From: Tubulanus polymorphus
Lineage: Eukaryota; Nemertea; Palaeonemertea; Tubulaniformes; Tubulanidae
Direction: 5' to 3'
DNA length: 64,000 bases
Assembly (NCBI RefSeq): GCF_964204645.1
Contig: NC_134035.1
Span: forward strand, 4,960,501-5,024,500
The notes under the pieces were generated by a model. It saw only the letters and a list, made by a program, of their open reading frames with translations, had not been told where the DNA came from and made no database searches. Below are positions 22,764 to 34,234 of this stretch, piece by piece. Both the position numbers and the translations under genes were made by a program. Position 1 is the first letter of the stretch; each line of letters opens with the position of its first letter.

Positions 22764-23852
22764 AGTGATGCATATGAACTGCAGTAAGCGCTGTATTCGT
22801 TATTATGATTTATTCGTATAATCGTGTAAATTGCGAGTGGATATTGCGACGTTCGATTTACTGTGGCATGTTAAACGTGCTTATTTTCCAACATCAACAT
22901 AAAAAGACGTTCTAATTTCCGAACAAATCATATGACTGACGCGTCAGTCTCCTCCGTAATCGCAAACGTCTGTAGTATCACGGTTGAAAAATTCCAATAC
23001 TTGACAAAATGGTTTGATGTAGGTGACAGATCCTGCCCAAACGATACGATACATGCCTGTTACAATTCATAGAAGAATGATCAAACATGATCAAAGTGAA
23101 TGATAGAAATTTGTTAATGACGCATTTCGAAATATGGACAAAACATCCATCTATGCGTTATTTTTAATCGTGCACAGAAAAAGACAAAGGCGTGTATTTT
23201 CAGTTGACTTGGTGAAAGTCTTCATATTTGTATGCCGGTAACTTTTGGTTTCGTGAAGTAATCGTGAAGACAAATAGTACTTAGAAGGCTTACTAGATTT
23301 CATTAAAAGTACGAGCTTTCGCTACTAGTGTATATAGTAGCTACATCAGGTAGTTGAGCACTCATTTCAGCCGGTGACCTGGCGAAACTATAGAAGCGAA
23401 CGCTCATTTTCGTCTGTTGTGGGGTATTTTTCAATTTGTACACTGTCGATTTTCCAAATATGATATTTTTTCTGAACAAATGAAACAAGCATAAAATATT
23501 GTTGTTGCTTCGAGACTTATCTTACTACGGACTTAAGTCGGTGCAGATGTTATAGATTTTCCGCAATTCAGATATTTCTTAAGAATCTAATTAAATGCAA
23601 ATTTGAGGTACAAGACGCCTGCGTGACGACATATCAATTGAATAATTACAGTCGTAAGGACTCCTTGAATTGTCTGAGGAAATAAAGCATAAAGACATAT
23701 GATTCAAAAAGGTAATCAATTCATCCATCTGTTTCCTCTAATGGATCAAGCAGTTGTTGCGGCCAGACTGTCTACCGCTGATCGCCGCAGACGGATTGTG
23801 GACTGATCATCTTGAGGATCTATTTGTAAAATAACAGCGACTGTTAGCGAGG
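22764..23852. other. Left end of the Ig array and start of the mu-crystallin region
   Basis: Holds the exon 2 remnant described separately. From about 23545 begins the sequence repeated upstream of the second mu-crystallin copy (about 29838). A minus-strand segment near 23370-23410 (VRFYS and RSPAEMS motifs) may be a decayed Ig exon, but this is weak. Confidence 0.4.
23028..23075 (-). pseudogene. Decayed exon 2 start of another Ig-family copy
   Basis: The minus strand reads an acceptor followed by a segment equivalent to the IVWA end of the family's signal peptide, with internal deletions. The adjoining 23083-23165 also resembles 22545-22625, the flank of copy 5 exon 2. A sixth or seventh copy was therefore once present here. 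Confidence 0.55.
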
Positions 23853-26800
23853 ATGACTCCCGAATACATCAGTGAACAGCGAGTACGCGCGGCTTTGAAT
23901 CCTGTCCATACGTTAGTCGATGCGCTGGAAGAAGCGTTCAGGAACTTTTCTAAGGGTAAAGAAGGGGGCGCAATTCAACCCTTACGTACGAGGCTTGAAG
24001 TCAGTGATCACAACGGGCAAGTTATATTTCTATTTCATGGCGTTGACAGCGCATTTCCGATTAATTTTTGGGTAAATGAAATTGATAGTCAGAGTCGTGG
24101 CACTTCTGGCGTGGTGGGAAAATGTTACATTTCAATAAATGGACCAAAATTGTTTTGACAGAATGCTGATCGCTATGCCTGTCTATTCGGTAAACGACCA
24201 AGCACTCGCCATAAAGGTACTTACGCTATACAGCGAAAATAAGAGGAGGAATCTTCCGACTTATCAAGGCGTCATGTTGTTGTTCCACGCCGATACTGGC
24301 TGTTTGGCATCGGTAAGGCTGTCAGATCACATGCGGTACTAAGTCAAAATAGTCCGATCAAATCGTTCGCAATGTCTTATGAGATTTCTTTTCAAAATAG
24401 ATAATCGATGCTATTTCGGTGACAGAAATAAGAACCGCAGCCGCGTCTGCCGTCGCCACTAAGGTACAGGTCTAGCTACAGAATGATTTTCTTCCCCTTA
24501 ATCTATTGACATTGTAACGTCCCTTTTATCTATGATATATAGTGCATCTACCGCGGTGAACCGAAAATATTGGCCATTATCGGAGCCGGCTCACAAGGAA
24601 AAGGTCACTGGAATGTGTTCTCGCAAATTTACTCGTTCACTGAAGTATGTCTTCGAAAAACCGAATAAAACTTTCGAAGAAAATATTTTCTAGAATGAAT
24701 AACTAATTCTAACGTATAGGTTCGAGTTTACAGCCGAACGCGTAGTTCATCGGAGAAACTGGTGTCTCATATCGGAAGTAGAGGAAAGGTTTGTGAAAGC
24801 GCGGAAGATGCCGTGAAGAACGCTGATATTATCATCACAGCAACATTCTCGAAACAGCCGCTAGTTTTTAAAGACTGGGTCAAACCAGGAGCTCATATCA
24901 ATGGTTTGTTTTTCAATCTTTTTTAATTTTCTATATTCTCCTTCCCCTGGGAGACTTTATTCTATGAACGCCGAGCGAAGCTGGATATAAGAGGGGTTTC
25001 GCAACCTCAAATCCATAACCCCCAAATTTCAAACTACAAACTCACTTATATTTTTCTTGTAAATTCAGGGAAATTGAAATGAAAACAAATGACAAAAAAT
25101 ATTCTATGCAAAATTTACTATTTTCAACTCGATCTGTTAGTGAGTTAGAGATCTGAGAAAATCAAATAATTACCTTGATAATAAAAGGTTTTTATAATCA
25201 ACGGTTGTTTCAACCAATGTATTGCAGCATTGGGAGCCAACTCGCCGGACCGGCAGGAACTGGATCCAGTATTAGTGAGAGATTCCGTCGTGTACGTCGA
25301 CGACAGACGAGCCGCCATCGCGGGAAGTGGAGATATAATCCACTCCAAGGTAGAAATAGAAAAAACAAAATTCGGTGTTTCATCATAGAAATTCGATTTT
25401 TATTTTTTGAAGAATTCACAGTGATGCATCAGAAGTAGTATATCCCAAGAGAGTTAATGTATTGGCAAATCTGATTGGCTGTTATTTGGCGTACTAACCA
25501 ATGCGAAAAATTGACACATTCATAATAAGAATAACATTCTGATATCAATTTCATTATCGTTATGGCTGGCTTATGTCGACAAGCAACGCGACGCCTACCG
25601 ACTCCTACCGACGCAACTGAGAGCAACCGCGATCGCAGCCCAGCTTATGTCGACTGCGCTCCGATTCGCAGCAACTGAGGTCGACTAGCGGGATATGAGA
25701 TCCTCCCAGTTGCTTCCCTACTTATGTCGGTTGCGATTACTAGCAACTGCAACGGCTCAAATGGTCACGTCATAAGCACTTTGAGAATAAATTTGAATTA
25801 TTAGGAAATATATTTCTATTAAAAAAGCTATTTCTTTAAGACTTTGATCTTTCTGATTCTGTTTTGACTACAACGTGCTAGCGACATCTATAAAGATGGC
25901 CGCTCACACCATAATTCTACCAATTTCGTTTCTAGATCTTTGGTCCAGTCCTCTGCCGTGCTGAAGGTTTTGTTTACGTTTTGAACTACTTGAATTTGAA
26001 AGTTTATGACTAATTACGAATGACGCTAACTAGCGGTGATAATTTGTACTATGTATATGCGGTCTCTCATTGGCTGGAACCCCAGCGCTCAGTTCCGTCG
26101 CGTCGCAGATGAGCTTATGTCGGCTGCGATCGAAAGCAACTGCCCGCCTACCGTAGGCCGGAGTAGAACATGGGCAACTAGCCGGATATGGCTTGCGACG
26201 AGTCGGTAGGCGTCGCGTTGCCGTAGCAAGCCGGCTTATGTCGAACCGATTGAGGAGCAACTGGCGGCCGCTAGTTGCCGCTAATCGGCGGTAAACCCAG
26301 TTGCGTCGGTAGGCGTCGCGTTGCTTGTCGACATAAGCCAGCCTTGGAGCAATCATGACAAATGATTACTCCAAGATAAAACCTCATATTACAGTCAACC
26401 CCCTATACACTACCCACATCGGTGCAGCAGAACGATTTTGGCGGTATAGAGAGTATGGCGGTATATCGGGGGCGACACGGTATATCGGGGGTTGTCTGTA
26501 TTACAGTCAACTCCTCATATACCGGCTACATAGGTTACTCAGGATTTTAGCGTCTGGTATAGGGGTTACTTTCACTACATTTATTACATTTATTTATTTT
26601 CACCGGTTGAAAGACAAAATACACATGTTCCATTCTTGGAAAATAACCTGGCGTTAAGCGCTAATGCTGATTTATCGGGGGGGGGGGGTATATAAGGGGT
26701 ATATACTTGTTAATTTGTTGTCCATTAAACTGTAGGCAGAAATCTACGCAGAAATTGGAGAAGTGATCGATGGTAGAAAGGAAATAAAACGTGATCCGAT

Positions 26801-27209
26801 CACTATATTCAAGTCATTGGGTAAGAAAGAGATAAAACAATAACTTAACTCACAATTAATTCTTTTTCACAGTTTGATAAAATTGATCTCAAGTAAATCA
26901 GCGGCGAAAATGAGCCGAAAAATAGATTTACAAACATTAACAATTGAAATCAAATACGGTTTTACAACGAACTTCGGGAGACCAGTAAAATATATTCCTT
27001 ATAAACACGAGTTCGTTATGTAAAGTATGAAATTATCGATATCTGTTTCTGTTCGGGGCGAAATTATAGAGAGTTGTTGTTGATTTTCCTATTTTAAAGG
27101 TTTAGCGATTGAAGACGCGGTTACTGCCAAACTTGTGCACGATTCTGTGCACAAAGAAAGAGCAGCCGACACTGACAGAAAGTCGAACCAACAAACTGGA
27201 CGAAAATAA
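23853..27209 (+). CDS. CRYM: Mu-crystallin / ketimine reductase, intact copy
   Basis: Eight exons: 23853-24016, 24162-24312, 24401-24463, 24543-24644, 24720-24903, 25228-25349, 26736-26820 and 27100-27209, giving 326 aa in continuous phase (human CRYM 314 aa). The family reduces cyclic ketimines with NAD(P)H, and in vertebrates it binds thyroid hormone. Landmarks are the start MTPEYISEQ, the TRLEV and MLIAMP segments, EIRTAAASAVATK, the Rossmann motif GAGSQG (residues 140-145), ADIIITATFS, and IFKSLG followed by AIEDAVTAKL near the C terminus. All introns are GT-AG except the first, whose donor is GC. Intron 6 holds a 0.78-kb transposon absent from the second copy. Confidence 0.9.
24017..24161 (+). 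other. GC-AG intron 1 of mu-crystallin
   Basis: The only donor that keeps phase and family alignment reads CGG|gcaagt. The acceptor is ttgacag. The same donor and acceptor are preserved in the second copy (30295 region and 30683), which supports the assignment. Confidence 0.75.
25563..26343. mobile_element. Non-autonomous TIR transposon in mu-crystallin intron 6
   Basis: Terminal inverted repeats of about 40 nt (ggctggcttatgtcgacaag and its complement at the far end) bound about 780 bp. Further copies of cttatgtcg lie inside in both orientations. The second mu-crystallin copy has the matching intron without the element (near 32092), so this is an insertion made after the duplication. No transposase is present. 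Confidence 0.8.
26390..26710. repeat. ggtatatcggggg-type dispersed repeat
   Basis: Alternating orientations of gtatatcggggg and acagtcaac motifs occur here and, in altered form, at 32150-32450; a piece lies near 36719. A run of 13 G closes the segment near 26678. It is non-coding. Confidence 0.45.
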
Positions 27210-29003
27210 ACATTTACCGATACTACATTCAACGTCCAATTAATCGTTGATCGTAAAAATAGACGTTTTTCGAATTTAACTGACATTAATTTCACGTTCA
27301 ATTGTAATATGGACGTATCTTAACTGACATTAATTTCATATCCAATTAGCAATTGTAAAACTGAATATATATATATGTTTCAAAATTTCTGATATTCATT
27401 TAATCAATTTCTGAGTCCAAGATCGTACGACGCGTATTAGTAACACATTACACGTAGCGAAAACCGACGGTTGGAAAAACTCTTACATTTCTGTAAGTAT
27501 TTTCTCTGCAAAATAAATTCAGCAACGATTTGTTCGACCAACAAATCACTGCTTAATTTATCACAAATTCATGTAAGCACAACCAAGAATTTTCAAATAC
27601 TAATAACGGTTAAAAAAATTCTATAAAAGATCCACTATATGAAGATTTGGCAACTTTATCTTCATATATTTATTCAGGTTCTTCCAGTCTCGATCGATTG
27701 TTACTATTAATAGATTTATACGTGATGAACATCATTTAGATAACGATAAGCTTGTAACTGTTTCTGTTAATTTTTCCATTAGTTTGTATCACTACTGATT
27801 ACTTGATTATTCTCTTAGTTCTGGATTTGTATATTTCACAATTTTTTTGTAACTCAATATTCCTGAAGATGAAACGTCGAATAAACTTCTAGCTCAATTA
27901 AAAACATTTATCGTACTTTATGTTATTTTTCGTTGTTGCTGAGCAGTTGTCATGATGGATTTCTCAATTTCTCAAACATTTCGAAATTTGTGCTTCAACT
28001 TTAGGATGAGTAAAAATAGTGTGAACTATCATCTTCAAAACATTATTGAATTATAGAATATTCACTAGTATCTGCCTAGTTTGAAAATGAAATCTCGGTA
28101 ATAAGACAGATAACAAAAAGCGCTATTCCGAAAGCTCGCTCTCCGAAGGCCCTTTTAGATAGCTCGGTTTCAAAGTTTTTAAATCTATCGATGCCATCAA
28201 CTGTCCTTAACAGTATATTCCATAAATGAGCTTCACACGACTTAAAGTCACGATCACCAAACGACGTGCGTGTTCTGGGCAACGCAAGCGTATTTGTAAT
28301 AACAGATCTTGTTGCCACTACTATTAGATGTCGTAATGAAGATTAGGTCCTGTAAATATACAGGAGCTATGCCATGGACTCGAAGATCTGGACTGATATC
28401 TTAAAGTCAACTCTTACCACAATCGGGTATAGCCAATACAATCTACCCAGAATCTGAATAAAATAACGAAATTAATTTGCAACGAACACGTATATTCCAT
28501 ATAGTGTATGAGTCAGGAGAATATCAAAATATCGATTATATGTACATTTCAAGCGATCGAATTTCTGTCAAACTGTCATCACCGTCATGACAGGTGTAGA
28601 AACATGTCAACGGAATAAATGCCGATGATTTCTGCGTTTCAGAATGAACCGAGTTTAGGCCCTAACATCGCTGAGCAAAGGTAAGCGCAATTATTTTTTC
28701 ATTTTCCAGTGAATACGCCACAGTCTTCAGCGAATCTTCAGAGCAATCTTTCGAATCGAGAGAACCAACGCGCACTGAAAAGATTACACTCAAAGACCAC
28801 AACATTTTGGCTACACTGACTTGAATAAATCGACCTAGAATGAATTTTCATCTACCGCAGTTTCTGTCAGAAACTTGTGCAAAATCTCGTTTATCATCAG
28901 AAATCACAGTTTTCAAATCTTAGTTCATTTGTAGTAAAACGGGACGTAATTGATTACGTTTAATTCCACCGAATTTCAATCTATTTGAATATAGGCTAAT
29001 AAG
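27210..29003. other. Gap between mu-crystallin and the cysteine-rich gene
   Basis: Mostly non-coding, with the LINE relic at 28076-28318. In the second half of the duplication the same interval is only about 0.4 kb long. Confidence 0.5.
28076..28318 (-). mobile_element. LINE reverse transcriptase C-terminal relic
   Basis: The minus strand encodes about 80 residues with the PRTRTSFGDR motif, followed by a tryptophan-containing HLWN segment and a DRFKNFET segment. This order is typical of the end of non-LTR retrotransposon reverse transcriptases (consensus roughly PRTRTxFGxRxFxxxGPxLWNxLP). The rest of the element is not visible. It is a short, dead fragment. Confidence 0.65.
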
Positions 29004-29398
29004 ATGCAGACGATCGCGATCATTTTCGTATTCATAACATGTACGTCTGTCGATTCGTCGATGACAGACGGAGACTGCCGTAATATGTGCGACAAGACGT
29101 GCGCGTATACAAGATGTCGAGTATGATTTGTTTCGACCTGGAAGGATGCGAGTCCCAATGCGGCGGAGAGCCTTCGGGTTGGGACTGTACCAAGATGGAC
29201 GGTTATTCTAACTACGAAGCGCGAAAGAACGCGTGTCGCAGCCAATGCGAGAATGTGTGTGAATACACCAATAAAGATGAAGTGAACATCTGCACGTACG
29301 CGTGCGTGAAGAATAGCGGCGAACCTAACCAAATGGCTTGCGCCGACCTAACTTCAGCTCCGGATTGTTACATAGATTATATGGAAAATGAACGCTAA
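29004..29398 (+). CDS. Small secreted cysteine-rich protein, frame-broken
   Basis: From the ATG at 29004 the frame gives a signal peptide (MQTIAIIFVFITC) and a C-x3-C-x3-C-x-Y motif, but it meets TGA at 29124. The downstream frame (open to TAA at 29396) continues with about a dozen cysteines and a second C-x3-C-x3-C-x-Y motif of identical spacing. The two halves therefore look like one protein of about 130 aa split by a one- or two-base indel between about 29105 and 29124. No intron fits. It is either a recent pseudogene, a sequencing error or two overlapping products. The family is not recognised; small disulfide-rich secreted proteins have many roles. An AATAAA overlaps the stop codon. Confidence 0.55.
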
Positions 29399-29402
29399 TA
29401 AA

Positions 29403-30130
29403 TCAACTACACGATGAACCGTCATAAAACTCACATTTGATTCGTGATTAAAATGATTAAAATTGAAAAACAGTTAGAATCAAACTTTCGATTTCTTATT
29501 TTGTTTTGAATACGGTAACATCTATCAAATAAACAGATTCATAGTGACAATGATATATAAGTTATACATTTTTGAGACGAATTTTCATCAAATGTTAGAC
29601 CAGACAACTTAACTGAAGAACATGAAAACGAAAAATGAATAAATAGACCAGCAGGTCAGATTTAGGGTCAGAAGGAAGGGGTGTTCACTAAAGAAATTTA
29701 GGGCCAAGCTTAGCCGCGATTTCTTCCACACTCAAAAGTATTTTAGAATCTTCTAGAATGACGAAAGAGCCAATTACCGCAACATTTTTATATTTCTCTT
29801 CAGTCCGGAATTTTTGAGGACTGTTTTCGGTGTTTAAGATTTTCAACGATTCAGATTGCTTAATCTAAGAATCCTAATCAAATGCAAATTTTAGGTACCA
29901 AACGCCTGCGTGACGATATATCAATTCATTGATTAAAAAATACGTCTCCTTGAAATGTGGAATGTGGGTGGATTAAATAATTTAAAAAGGTAATCAATTC
30001 ATTAATGTGTTTCCTCTAATGGATCAAGCAGTTGTTGCGGCCAGACTGTCTACCGCTGATCGCCGCACACGGATTGTGGACTGATCATCTTGAGGATCTA
30101 TTTGTAAAATAACAGCGACTGATAGCGAGG
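29403..30130. other. Spacer between the two duplicated halves
   Basis: Non-coding. The sequence from about 29838 repeats that at about 23545, marking the start of the second half of the duplication. Confidence 0.55.
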
Positions 30131-32945
30131 ATGACTCCCGAATACATCAGTGAACAGCGAGTACGCGCGGCTTTGAATCCTGTCCATCCGTTAGTCGATG
30201 CGCTGGAAGAAGCGTTCAGGAACTTTCTAAGGGTAAAGAAGGAGGCGCCATTCAACCCTTGCGTATGCGGCTTGAAGTCAGTGACCACAACGGGCAAGTT
30301 ATCCATTTCTATTTTCTATGACGTAAAGAAGCCATTTTCCGATCAACATTTGGGTAAAGAAATTATTGCTACCCAGAAATCGTGATCAAAAGTGGTAATA
30401 TCCTTTTATGTAATCAGGTCGGGACCCAAAAGCAACGCGCAAACTATAGATTGTGAAAATACGTCGGATTTAGATTGTTCTGGCACAAACCAATTTTGCA
30501 TGTACGACAAAAGGTCACGTTACGGCTCTGTGGACTCAGTACTGAACAATAGGGGTTTTACAATGAAACAGCAGCTACAGCGTTTAATTTTTTGCTTATG
30601 AGCCTAGATCTACATCGATATCACTCTATTTGGGAAAATGCTATTTTGTATATCACATTAATGGGCAGAAATTGTCTTGACAGAATGCTGATCGCTATGC
30701 CTGGCTATTCGGCAAACGACCAAGCACTCGCCATAAAGGTACTTACGCGATACAACGACAAAAAGAGGACGAATCTTCAGACTTTCGATTTTCACGGCGT
30801 CTTGTTGTTGTTCCACGCTGATATCGGTTGTTTGGCTTCGGTAAGGCTATCAGATTCCGGGTGGTTTCCAATCAAAATCGTTCGCAATGTCTTATAATAT
30901 TTTTTTTTCAAAATGGATAATTGATGCTATTTCGGTGTCAGAAATAAGAACCGCAGCCGCGTCTGCTGTCGCCACTAAGGTACAGGTCTAGCTACAGAAT
31001 GATTGTCTTCCTATAAAACTGTTGAAATTGAAACGTCCCTTTTATCTATGATATATAGTGCATCTACCGCGGTGAACCGAAAATATTGGCCATTATCAGA
31101 GCCGGCTCACAAGGAAAAGGTCACTGGAATGTGTTATCGTAAATTTACTCGTTCACTGAAGTATGTCTTCGAAAAACCGAATAAAACTTTCGAAGAAAAT
31201 ATTTTCTAGAATGAATAACTACATATATTTATGACGTATAGGTTCGAGTTTACAGCCGAACGCGCAGTTCATCGGAGAAACTGGTGTCTCATATCGGAAG
31301 TAGAGGAAAGGTTTGTGAAAGCGCGGAAGATGCCGTGAAGAACGCTGATATTATCATCACAGCCACATTCTCGAAACAGCCGCTAGTTTTTAAAGACTGG
31401 CTCAAACCAGGAGCTCATATCAATGGTTTGTTTCAAATTCATTTTCAATTTTCCATCTTATCATCCGAAACCCTGGGAAATTTTATTTTAGACCGAGGCA
31501 GGAGCGTAAAATATGTAAAATTGATTTCGCAATTTCAAATTACGTAACTCTGGTAACTTCAAATATATTTACTTTTCAGACTTCAAACAATTTCAGGGAA
31601 ATTTAAAGTCTTTCCAAATAGTATTCTATACAAAATCTACTGTTTCAAATCGATCAGTCAATGAGTTAGAGTTCTGAGTAATTCAAATCTTTACTCTTAG
31701 GCAGAAAAAAATGTGTCGTTTCCACAAACGTATTGCAGCATTGGGAGCCATCTCACCGGACTGTGGCAGGAACTGGATCCTGTATTAATGAGAGATTCGG
31801 TCGTGTACGCCGATGACAGACGAGCCGCCATCGCGGAAAGTGGAGATATAATCCACTCCAAGGTAAAAATAGAAAGGACAAAATTTACTTTTTCTTCATG
31901 GAAATTCCATTTTTTCTTTTTTAAAAGAATTCACAGCTATGCATCATAAGCAGTATAACCCAAGAAAGTTAATGTATTGGCAAATCCGATTGGCTGTTAC
32001 CGTATTTTGGCGTACTAACCAATGCGATAAATTGACACATTCAAAATAAGAATAACATTAAAATACAACATTATGATATCAATATCATTATCGTAAAACC
32101 TTGGAGTAATCAATTGACAAATGATTGCTCCAAGAAAACCTTACATTACAGTCAACCCCCGATATACCGCCCACACCCATACAGAACGATTTTGGCGATA
32201 CACAGAGTATGTGTTTTACTATGCATTTGTATCGAGATGTACATTGAGAAAACCTCAAGGTATGCAGGGGTGGGACGGTATATGAGAGGGCGGTATATCA
32301 CGGGTTGTCTGTGTTACAGTCAACTCTTCATATAGCGGCTACATCAGTTATTCAGGATTTTAGCATTTGGATATAGAGAGTATATATAGCGGTATAACAG
32401 GGGTTATTTTCACCATATTTCAACGGATTATTAGTAGTTGACTGTACATGGATGCATTTGAAACTATTCAGGCAGAAATCTATGCAGAAATCTATGCAGA
32501 AATCCGATCACTATATCCAAGTCATTGCGTAAGAAACAGAAAAAAACAATGACTCTCAATAGAAATAACTCATTATTAATTCAGTTACAGTTTGATAACA
32601 TTGAACGTGTTCATGAGTCTTACGATAGAAAGTAGATTTACAAATATTCAATTGAAACCAAATATAGTTTAACTATATTTATTAACTGTTAGTAACAACT
32701 AGTTATGTAACGAACTTTAGGAGACCAGAGAATATGTTCCTTATAAACAAGAGTTCGTAATATTACGTATGAAATTAATGATATCTATTTTTGTATGGGA
32801 CGAAATTCTGAAAGAATTTTGCTGATTTACCCATTTTAAAGGTTTGGCGATTGAAGGCGCGGTTACTGCCAAACTCGTGCACGATTCTGAGTGCAATGAA
32901 GAAGCAGCCGACACTGACAGAAAGTCGAATCAACAAACTGGATGA
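30131..32945 (+). pseudogene. Mu-crystallin second copy, pseudogene
   Basis: All eight exons are recognisable at 30131-30293, 30684-30840, about 30917-30979, 31059-31160, 31242-31425, 31739-31862, 32473-32528 and 32842-32945. Lesions compared with the first copy: one base missing in exon 1 (frame lost near residue 32); the exon 3 acceptor AG changed to GG; a TAA stop in exon 4 (31140-31142); two extra bases in exon 6; 29 bases missing in exon 7. Exon 2 has two extra codons in frame, and exon 5 is the same length as in copy 1. The final exon ends early at TGA (32943). No reading frame can give a full enzyme. Confidence 0.92.
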
Positions 32946-33328
32946 AAATAAACATTCACGGAAATACAATCAAAGATTAGCGTAACACTAGGCGCATTTC
33001 GAATTTAGCTGACATTAAGTTTCACATTCAATATTGTAATATGGACGTATTTTAACTGACATTCATTACATATCTCATTATTAGCAATTGTAAAACTGGA
33101 TATATTTCAATAGTTCTCATATTCATTTAATTGATTTCTGTTTCGAAGATCGTAAGACTCGATCGTATCGGGTATAAATTAAACTTAGTGAAAACTTAAA
33201 TCACATAGTTTTCCAATCTTAGATCTTTTTCATGCATCGAATACTTGAATGAACAATCAAATGATCGTTATCGATTACGCTTAAATCCACCGAATCAGAA
33301 TTTATTTAAATACAGGCTTTTTTAGCAT
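32946..33328. other. Gap before the truncated cysteine-rich copy
   Basis: Non-coding, with partial similarity to 27210-27420 and 28930-29000. Confidence 0.45.
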
Positions 33329-33394
33329 GCAGACGATCGCGATCATTTTTGTATTTATAACACGCGCATCTGCAGATTCGTCGATGACAGACGT
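33329..33394 (+). pseudogene. Truncated copy of the cysteine-rich gene
   Basis: The signal peptide region is nearly the same as at 29004 (MQTIAIIFVFIT) and continues to the SSMTD motif. A deletion then removes the first cysteine motif, and a stop follows at once. The following bases still resemble 29110-29150. A later segment (about 34046-34075) matches the 3' flank near 29620-29650. Confidence 0.75.
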
Positions 33395-33429
33395 ACGCAT
33401 ATAAGACGTCGAATATGCTTTATTTCAAC

Positions 33430-34234
33430 CTGGTAGGCTGTAAAGCCGCGTTAGCTTGAGCGCTTTTGGCCCGGACAACTGCTCACAAGGGTGAAGCTAA
33501 TTGAGCCCGTGCCTGTTTGACCCGGGGCAAGTTCATCCTATCTGAGTAGGTCGTGTTTTTCAAAGCGGTATCAACGCAGCAACGATACGACCAGTAATAA
33601 CTGGAATTTACGATACGCGGTACATATAAAACAGGTACTTTGTTCGTTCTAAATTAACGATTTCTTCACCAACCTATATTATATACATGATCGAGAATAT
33701 TTCAACAATATTCATATTTGGACGGCGAAAATATCATGAGAGCAGTAAATTAACTATGAATATGAGTATTCGCTTTTGAGCAACAATATTGTATCAAGAT
33801 TCAAGAGTTTGGCATAAAACATGATATAAGATAAACTGACTACGAAAAAAATACGGACCATAATATTGCGGCATAACAAAATGGATATACTCGCATACAT
33901 TTAAATATATCTAATATACAAAGCACTACAAAAAATAACTAAATAAAAATTAAAACTTAAACAATGATAAACATGAGCTATAATCTAACATTTAAATAAT
34001 ACTCTGCGAATATATAGTTTTAACACCTTAACATAATTTCATTTAACGAAAAATCAATAAATAGACCAGCTGTTAACGGAGAAATTTACATGATTGCAAC
34101 TTTACGTGTAAAAACATTATCACTCTTTTTAAGTACATGTAACGCCTTTTTTTTCAATCCCACAAACGTATAAAAAAATTTATTAGAAAAATATCATCTA
34201 TATTCGAAACCGTTCTTCGAAGATTCATCGAAAT
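33430..34234. other. End of the duplication and 3' region of the large minus-strand gene
   Basis: No coding sequence is seen. A minus-strand AATAAA (34184-34179) lies about 50 nt after the stop of the KIAA1549-like gene and is its likely poly(A) signal. Confidence 0.45.
34179..34184 (-). promoter_or_regulatory. Candidate poly(A) signal of the KIAA1549-like gene
   Basis: AATAAA on the minus strand, about 50 nt downstream of the stop codon at 34235. Confidence 0.45.

Noticed and set aside
28976-29332. Minus-strand frame of 118 codons opposite the cysteine-rich gene
   Set aside because: The plus strand has a signal peptide and a repeated cysteine pattern; the minus frame has neither and shows no homology I recognise.
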